A stretch of 64,000 nt of DNA from JAUVPB01 sp965223695 (lineage in GTDB: Bacteria > Actinomycetota > Thermoleophilia > Gaiellales > Gaiellaceae): the NCBI GenBank assembly GCA_965223695.1, contig CBDCXJ010000026.1, positions 1 to 64,000 of the forward strand, written 5' to 3'. Below are positions 59,880-64,000 of the stretch, in pieces. The first letter of the stretch is position 1. Each line of letters begins with the position of its first letter. The notes under the pieces are model-generated. The model was not told the DNA's origin. It made no database searches and worked only from the letters and a program-made list of their open reading frames with translations. Made by a program: the position numbers and the translations under genes.

Positions 59880-60422
59880 ATGGCTTTCGATCAGAGAGAA
59901 TTCCCCAGGCGGCCAGACCGGCGTCGGCTCTGCCGGAAAAGGATGCGGTACCACGCGTGCCAGCCAGTGCGCGAGACGGCACGACGACCCCTCTATTGTA
60001 TGACGCCTTACGAAGACGATCTCGGCCGGGTTGCTGAAGAGACGCGATGGAACCGCTTCCCGACGTCTTTCGCAGAGGGTTGGCTTGCGGACATGCTCGA
60101 AGGGAACCTCGCCCGACCCAAGGGCAGGCCGGGCAACGCCCCGAGGTATGCGAACGAGCGCGCAGCGACCGAGCCCGCCTGTCCCTTGCGCAGACGAACG
60201 TGCAAAACATGTGGATCGGCCACGCGGCTCAGCATGCTGCGTTCCGGATCTGGGTATGACCGCGACGCGCACCACCAGGGTGCCGGAAACAAGGTCGCAC
60301 TGAAGAAAGAGTCCGCATGCGATGCCGTATCCAACTTGCAACCTCGTGCTCGCCTTGGGCTCCCGCGAGCTGGAATTGAGCTATGGGACCGTGGTCAGCG
60401 CTTGGAGCTCCCTTCACGATGA
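59880..60422 (+). CDS. Doubtful 180-aa hypothetical protein
   Basis: An ATG with GAGGAGGA immediately upstream (too close for ideal spacing). MTPYEDDLGRVAEETRWNRF, FAEGWLADMLEGNLARPKGR and CKTCGSATRLSM look partly protein-like, and C-x2-C could bind zinc, but the composition is Arg-rich and antisense frames are of similar quality. It lies between integrase and regulator of the element. Low support. Confidence 0.2.
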   Translation: MAFDQREFPRRPDRRRLCRKRMRYHACQPVRETARRPLYCMTPYEDDLGRVAEETRWNRFPTSFAEGWLADMLEGNLARPKGRPGNAPRYANERAATEPACPLRRRTCKTCGSATRLSMLRSGSGYDRDAHHQGAGNKVALKKESACDAVSNLQPRARLGLPRAGIELWDRGQRLELPSR

Positions 60423-60490
60423 CGATGGTTATCTACCGCTCCCTTGGGAGGTCTTGGAGAAGCCGAGTTCTTCCCGATAAAGGCAAGTGA

Positions 60491-60528
60491 CTTGTTATGA
60501 GAATTCCCTGAGGAATGTCCATAACAAG
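60491..60528. promoter_or_regulatory. Inverted repeat, probable operator of the AlpA-like gene
   Basis: CTTGTTATG (60491-60499) and CATAACAAG (60520-60528) are perfect 9-bp complements spaced by 20 bases. The interior is nearly palindromic around GAATTCCCTGAGGAATG. AT-richer than its surroundings and 57 bases before the regulator start, it fits a repressor-binding site or promoter of the element. Confidence 0.55.
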
Positions 60529-60584
60529 ATTGCCGAAATCGCTTGGTAGCGTGGAGCATCACGTCGATCGGGGAGGTCGTGCGG

Positions 60585-60794
60585 ATGCCAGAGCTGAGCG
60601 AACCGAAAATTCTTCGCCGCCGGGAAGTCGAGCAGGTGACACGGCTGTCGAAGGCGTCGATCTACCGCCAGATGCATGCGGGGGCGTTCCCGAAGCCTAT
60701 CCGGCTCGGTGAGCGCGCCGTCGGCTGGAAGGCCGACGAGATCGACGAGTGGCTCACCAGCCGCGAGCGGGCGGACATCGGCCGCAACGGATGA
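60585..60794 (+). CDS. AlpA-family transcriptional regulator / excisionase-like
   Basis: 69 aa from the ATG at 60585, preceded by GGGGAGG; a longer in-frame start at 60543 has no such site. MPELSEPKILRRREVEQVTR, LSKASIYRQMHAGAFPKPIR and LGERAVGWKADEIDEWLTSR give the winged helix-turn-helix of AlpA/HTH_17 proteins. In P4-like elements such proteins activate the integrase or direct excision. It is 12 bases upstream of the primase/helicase gene, an operon. Confidence 0.85.
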   Translation: MPELSEPKILRRREVEQVTRLSKASIYRQMHAGAFPKPIRLGERAVGWKADEIDEWLTSRERADIGRNG

Positions 60795-60806
60795 GGGCGG
60801 CTGGAG

Positions 60807-62861
60807 GTGTCGCGCGAGTTAGCTGATTGGCTCTCGGCCCTGGATCGGGAGGGATGCCGCCCCCGGAAGTCGGGGGACGGGTGGAGCGCACGGTGCCCGT
60901 CCCACGACGACCGGAACCCGAGCCTGAGCGTGAGCGAGGGCGACACCCAGGAGGTTGTCGTCCACTGTTTCGCGGGCTGCGGGTTCGAGGACATCAGGGA
61001 CGCGCTCGGGCTCGACCGTTGGGACGCGAGGCCAGCCGGCCTGCAAGTGGTGAAGTCGGCGCCAGCGAAGAATCGAGACCGCAAGCCGAGGCAGCTCCCG
61101 AACGGCCCCGGCGAGCAGTCGTGGATCTACACGGACGCTGCCGGCGCGCCGCTGATGGCGGCCGTCCGCAGGGACTGCACGGGGCAGGACGGGAAGCCCG
61201 GCAAGAAAGTCTGGCAGTGGACGCCGAAAGGCGACGGGTGGATACCCATAGGGATGCCGGAGGGGAAACCGAAGCCGCTGTACGGGCTGCCTGAGCTGGC
61301 CGCCGAACCCGAGGGGCGCGTCGTCGTCGTCGAGGGCGAGAAGTGCGTAGACGCTTGGCGCAGCGTGTGGCCCGAACGGCTCGTCACGACCTGGCCGGGC
61401 GGCTGCGATCAGTGGCACCTAGCGGACTGGACGGTGCTCCCGGGCCGTGAGGTGGCGATCCTCGCCGACGCCGACCAGGGCGGGCGCGACGCCGCCCAGG
61501 GCATCGCGGGGCTGCTGCACTCGCTGGGCTGCACCGTCCAGGTCGCGCTGCCCGAGGGCGACACGGGCGAGGACGTGGCCGACTGGATCGCGGCTGACGG
61601 CGCGGACGCGACGCTGGAGCGTATCGAGGGTCTGCTCGAGGATTACCGGCCGGGCCCGGAGGCGGCGGGTCGTCTCCCAGCGGAACTAACTGGGGCCGCC
61701 GACAGCGAGCGTGACCGACGCCAGCTGGTGGGGGCGGGGGGTGCTCTTGAGATCGCCCGGGCCGGCCTCGAACTCGCGCGCGAGCATGAGAAGGCACTGT
61801 CGCTTCTGATCCGGCCTGTGCGCGAGCGGCTCGGCGCCGGGACGGGCGCTGCCGTTCTCCTCGCCGGTGCGCTGCCGGCCGCTGCCGGGGCCGCGGACGA
61901 TGTGGGGGCGCTCGAGGTGTTCCGGGCGGCTGCCGTGGGGCGGCCGCCGTTGCCTGAGCCGTTGACCGGGGAGGGCTGGGCGGAGGTGCCGCCTGAGAGG
62001 GTGTGGCTGGTTGAGGGCTGGCTGCCGGCCGGGGAGCTGTCGATGCTGGCCGGAGCGGGGAGCAGCGGGAAGAGTCTGCTGTTGTTGCAGCTCGCCGTCG
62101 CGTTGGCCTGCGAACGAGCGGTGCTCGGCTACGGGCGAGGGGTCGTTTGTTCGGGGAATTGGCTGCCGGCCGGTGACGGCAGCAGGGCTAGCGCGCCGAG
62201 GCTATGCGACGAGCCGCTCACGGTGGTCGTGGCCGGCTGGGAGGACTCCCGCGGGGAGGCGCTGCGGCGCCGGCGGCGCCTCACCGAGCTGGGCGGCTGC
62301 GCTTGGGCGGGGGATGACAGTATCGATGGGCGTCTGCATGTGCTGCCGATGCGCGGGCACGGCCCGGCCTGGGCGCCGGCCCAGGGCGGGAGCGATCATA
62401 TCGCCACGGTCGGGGAGCTGACCAAGACTGGCCGCGAGCTGCGCGACTACTGTCAACGGGTCGAGGCCCGTCTGCTGGTGCTTGACCCGTCGAGTCTGGC
62501 TTTGGCGCTGGAGGAGAACAACAGGGCACTAGTTTCCCTCGCGTTGGAGGATTGGGCTGGGTGGGCGAGCGAGTCGGGCTGCGCTGTTGTGTTGACCGCG
62601 CACGCGGCGAAGGCACGGGAGGGTGAGGGCGCTGACTATTCGGGCTCGACCGCGTGGCGGGGCTTGGTGAGGGCCCTGTGGACGCTCCGTCAACCCGAGC
62701 GGGACAAGGACGTCAACAGTGACGCGCTCTCCGAGAGGCAGGGCAACCCCAACAGGCCCGAGCGCGTTGCCCGGCTCGCGTTGAATAAGTCCAACTACAG
62801 CTGGGATGGCATCGGCCTGACGCTGAGAACTGTCGGCGTGGAGTTGACCCGGTCTGGTTGA
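60807..62861 (+). CDS. Primase-helicase: CHC2 zinc finger, TOPRIM and RepA-type ATPase
   Basis: 684 aa, GTG start. CHC2-type zinc finger with Cys30, His33, Cys54 and Cys58 (ARCPSHDDRNPSL; VVHCFAGCGF). TOPRIM residues Glu176 (VVVVEGEKCVDAW) and Asp221/Asp223 (ILADADQGG). After a 150-aa linker, a RecA-like ATPase has Walker A GAGSSGKS at 415-422, LLVLDPSSLALAL as Walker B and VVLTAHAAKA. The order suggests primer synthesis and hexameric unwinding in one chain for replication of the element. The zinc-finger-to-TOPRIM part may be non-priming. Complete reading frame. Confidence 0.87.
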   Translation: MSRELADWLSALDREGCRPRKSGDGWSARCPSHDDRNPSLSVSEGDTQEVVVHCFAGCGFEDIRDALGLDRWDARPAGLQVVKSAPAKNRDRKPRQLPNGPGEQSWIYTDAAGAPLMAAVRRDCTGQDGKPGKKVWQWTPKGDGWIPIGMPEGKPKPLYGLPELAAEPEGRVVVVEGEKCVDAWRSVWPERLVTTWPGGCDQWHLADWTVLPGREVAILADADQGGRDAAQGIAGLLHSLGCTVQVALPEGDTGEDVADWIAADGADATLERIEGLLEDYRPGPEAAGRLPAELTGAADSERDRRQLVGAGGALEIARAGLELAREHEKALSLLIRPVRERLGAGTGAAVLLAGALPAAAGAADDVGALEVFRAAAVGRPPLPEPLTGEGWAEVPPERVWLVEGWLPAGELSMLAGAGSSGKSLLLLQLAVALACERAVLGYGRGVVCSGNWLPAGDGSRASAPRLCDEPLTVVVAGWEDSRGEALRRRRRLTELGGCAWAGDDSIDGRLHVLPMRGHGPAWAPAQGGSDHIATVGELTKTGRELRDYCQRVEARLLVLDPSSLALALEENNRALVSLALEDWAGWASESGCAVVLTAHAAKAREGEGADYSGSTAWRGLVRALWTLRQPERDKDVNSDALSERQGNPNRPERVARLALNKSNYSWDGIGLTLRTVGVELTRSG

Positions 62862-62908
62862 CATCGTGATGCTTTCGGGCCTTGTGGGTTCGGGAGAGGA
62901 GCGTTGTT

Positions 62909-63205
62909 ATGCCGAAGACGAGACCGCCGTATCCGCCGGAGTTCCGTGTTGAGGCGGTGCGGCTACTAGGGAGCGGGGAGCGCTGACCGAAGCAGCTCGC
63001 TCTGGAGCTTGGCTGTTCGGAGCAGTCGTTGCGTAACTGGTTGCGCCAGGATCAGGCTGATCGGGGAGAGCGCGAGGACATGCTCAGCTCGCAGGAGCGC
63101 GCGAAGTTGCGTGAGCTCGAGCGGGAAAACAAGGTGCTGCGCCAGGAGCGCGAGATCTTGAAGCGCGCCGCGGCTTTCTTCGCCAGGGAGACCGACAAGC
63201 CGTGA
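62909..63205 (+). pseudogene. IS3-family OrfA with internal stop
   Basis: MPKTRPPYPPEFRVEAVRLL, then a TGA at 62984-62986 where the family has Ser before PKQLA. The frame continues PKQLALELGCSEQSLRNWLR and a leucine zipper (KLRELERENKVLRQEREILK) to a stop at 63203. N-terminal helix-turn-helix plus coiled coil is the standard OrfA. The nonsense codon would block the OrfAB fusion unless read through. Confidence 0.85.
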
Positions 63206-64000
63206 CGTGTTTTGGGTTTGTCGAGGCGGAGCGAGCACAGTTTCCTGTCTCCCTGCTGTGCCGCGTCGTGGGTGTGACTCGTCAGGGCTACTACGCGTGG
63301 AAGCGGCGAGGGCCGAGCGATCGCGAGCTCGCCGACATCGACCTCGCGGTTCGGATCCGGCGTGTGCATGAGCAGACGGAAGGCATCTACGGGGCCCCGA
63401 GAATCCAGGCCGAGCTCAGACTCGCTCACGGCGTCCGTGTCGGCAAGAAGCGTGTCGCCAGGTTGATGCGCCAGCTCGGCCTCAAAGGCGCAGACGGACG
63501 AGGCGGCGGGCCACGCACCACGATCCGCGAGGCCGGGCGCTCTTCGGCACCAGACCTCGTCGACAGAGACTTCACGCGCGCAGAGCCCAACCGGCTCTGG
63601 GTCTGCGACATCAAGTACGTCCAGACCGGGCAAGGCTTCCTCTTCCTCGCCTGCGTCCAAGACGTCTACAGCCGAAGAATCATCGGCCGCTCAATGCGCG
63701 ACGACCTCAAAACAGAGCTTCGTCCTCGACGCGCTCGGCATGGCAGCCCACACGCGCGAGACGGCCGGCGTCATCGCGCACTCCGATCACGGCTCCCAAT
63801 ATACGAGCCTGGCCTACGGCAGCCATGCCAAGGAGTCGGGAATCGATCTCTCCATGGGCAGCGTCGGCGACCCCTGGGACAACGCGCTCGCCGAGACATT
63901 CTTCGCCAGCCTCGAGAAAGAACTCCTCAAACGCGAACGCTTCACCACACGCGAGCACGCACGCATGCGCATCTTCTGGTACATCGAATGCTTCTACAAC
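63202..64000 (+). pseudogene. IS3-family OrfB transposase, frameshifted and cut by window end
   Basis: GTG start overlapping the OrfA stop. CRVVGVTRQGYYAWKRRGPS, GIYGAPRIQAEL and LWVCDIKYVQTGQGFLFLAC (first catalytic Asp) read in one frame. Near 63719 an extra base shifts it; the next frame gives VIAHSDHGSQYTS (second Asp) and DPWDNALAETFFASLEKELL (Glu), up to the window end. The DDE residues are all present but in two frames. Probably inactive. Confidence 0.85.

Larger units (their letters stand above)
59796..60584. other. Weakly coding interval upstream of the AlpA-like gene
   Basis: Frames here are short or arginine-rich. One rightward frame at 59880-60422 is the best candidate and is listed separately. 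The 3' part (60423-60584) holds the inverted repeat at 60491-60528 and the promoter region of the regulator. Confidence 0.4.
58240..64000 (+). mobile_element. Integrative element (left part)
   Basis: From near 58240 to the window end: tyrosine integrase, AlpA-like regulator, primase/helicase, then an IS3-family copy. This gene set and order match P4-like satellites and integrative plasmid-like elements. The left end is inferred from the truncated lipoprotein; no attachment sequence or tRNA is recognisable there, and the right end is outside the window. Confidence 0.65.
62862..64000 (+). mobile_element. IS3-family element, right end outside window
   Basis: Both transposase genes of an IS3-type element follow directly on the primase/helicase stop. 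The left terminal repeat should lie near 62862-62900, but without the right end it cannot be confirmed. The copy is damaged in both reading frames. Confidence 0.75.

Noticed and set aside
59419..60341. Two leftward frames in the integrase-regulator gap
   Set aside because: Arg/Ser-rich, overlapping each other and the integrase, with no domain or ribosome site.

Overview
The window is a GC-rich bacterial chromosome segment. Gene content suggests a soil or water Actinomycetota, most likely the Thermoleophilia (Solirubrobacterales/Gaiellales side). The reasons are several luciferase-like (LLM) flavin/F420-type oxidoreductases, short-chain dehydrogenases, SnoaL-fold proteins, an AtuA/DUF4387 pair, DrrA-type ABC genes, GTG/TTG starts and an actinobacterial-type LexA box. 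The taxonomy is inference; there is no rRNA gene or complete tRNA in the window. Region by region. 0.1-6.2 kb: a SnoaL-like gene with indels, an LLM oxidoreductase, a 380-bp gap with hairpins and a tRNA-Pro-like 3' fragment, a secreted His-rich-tailed protein, a 62-aa protein, an SDR and a decayed acyl-CoA ligase. 6.7-13.7 kb: a giant secreted protein with nine DUF11-type repeats, split near its N-terminus by an IS256-family transposon, then a frameshifted Tat-signal protein and a companion. 13.8-24.4 kb: a split LLM gene, a DUF5519-like lipoprotein, an SF2 helicase, a cupredoxin lipoprotein, a Rieske oxygenase, an acyl-CoA-dehydrogenase-like/LLM pair, a Kelch-like lipoprotein and small membrane proteins. 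24.4-47.7 kb is the most coherent part: a catabolic island for C-N (amide, cyclic amide or ureido) bonds. It holds a carbamoylase-type M20 hydrolase, both subunits of an N,N-dimethylformamidase-like enzyme, SnoaL+LLM, a two-subunit CoA-transferase, an M24 hydrolase, a periplasmic-binding-like protein, an AhpD-like protein, a TPR-LuxR regulator, a DrrAB-like exporter, two isochorismatase-fold amidohydrolases, a fused hydantoinase/5-oxoprolinase of about 1300 aa, and EamA and MFS transporters. 47.7-57.9 kb: dinB with a LexA box abutting its start codon, a methyltransferase, an AtuA/DUF4387 pair split by an IS481-family element in a CTAG site, a large secreted unknown, an HtrB-like acyltransferase relative, a rhodanese, a nitroreductase and an SDR. 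58.2-64 kb: an integrative element with tyrosine integrase, AlpA-like regulator with an upstream inverted repeat, CHC2-TOPRIM-RepA-type primase/helicase and a damaged IS3-family copy running off the end. How the genes work together (inference): the fused hydantoinase overlaps an N-carbamoylsarcosine-amidase-like gene and is overlapped by a permease gene, so import, ATP-dependent ring opening and decarbamoylation look like one transcription unit. The DMFase-like enzyme would release amines from formamide-like substrates. LLM oxidoreductases next to isochorismatase-fold hydrolases recall the RutA/RutB logic of oxidative amide cleavage followed by hydrolysis. Caveat: at least eight reading frames carry single-base indels, some in short C/G runs. 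Part of the apparent pseudogenisation may be sequencing error, but the ligase deletion, the truncated PIN and LLM remnants and the IS insertions cannot be explained that way.
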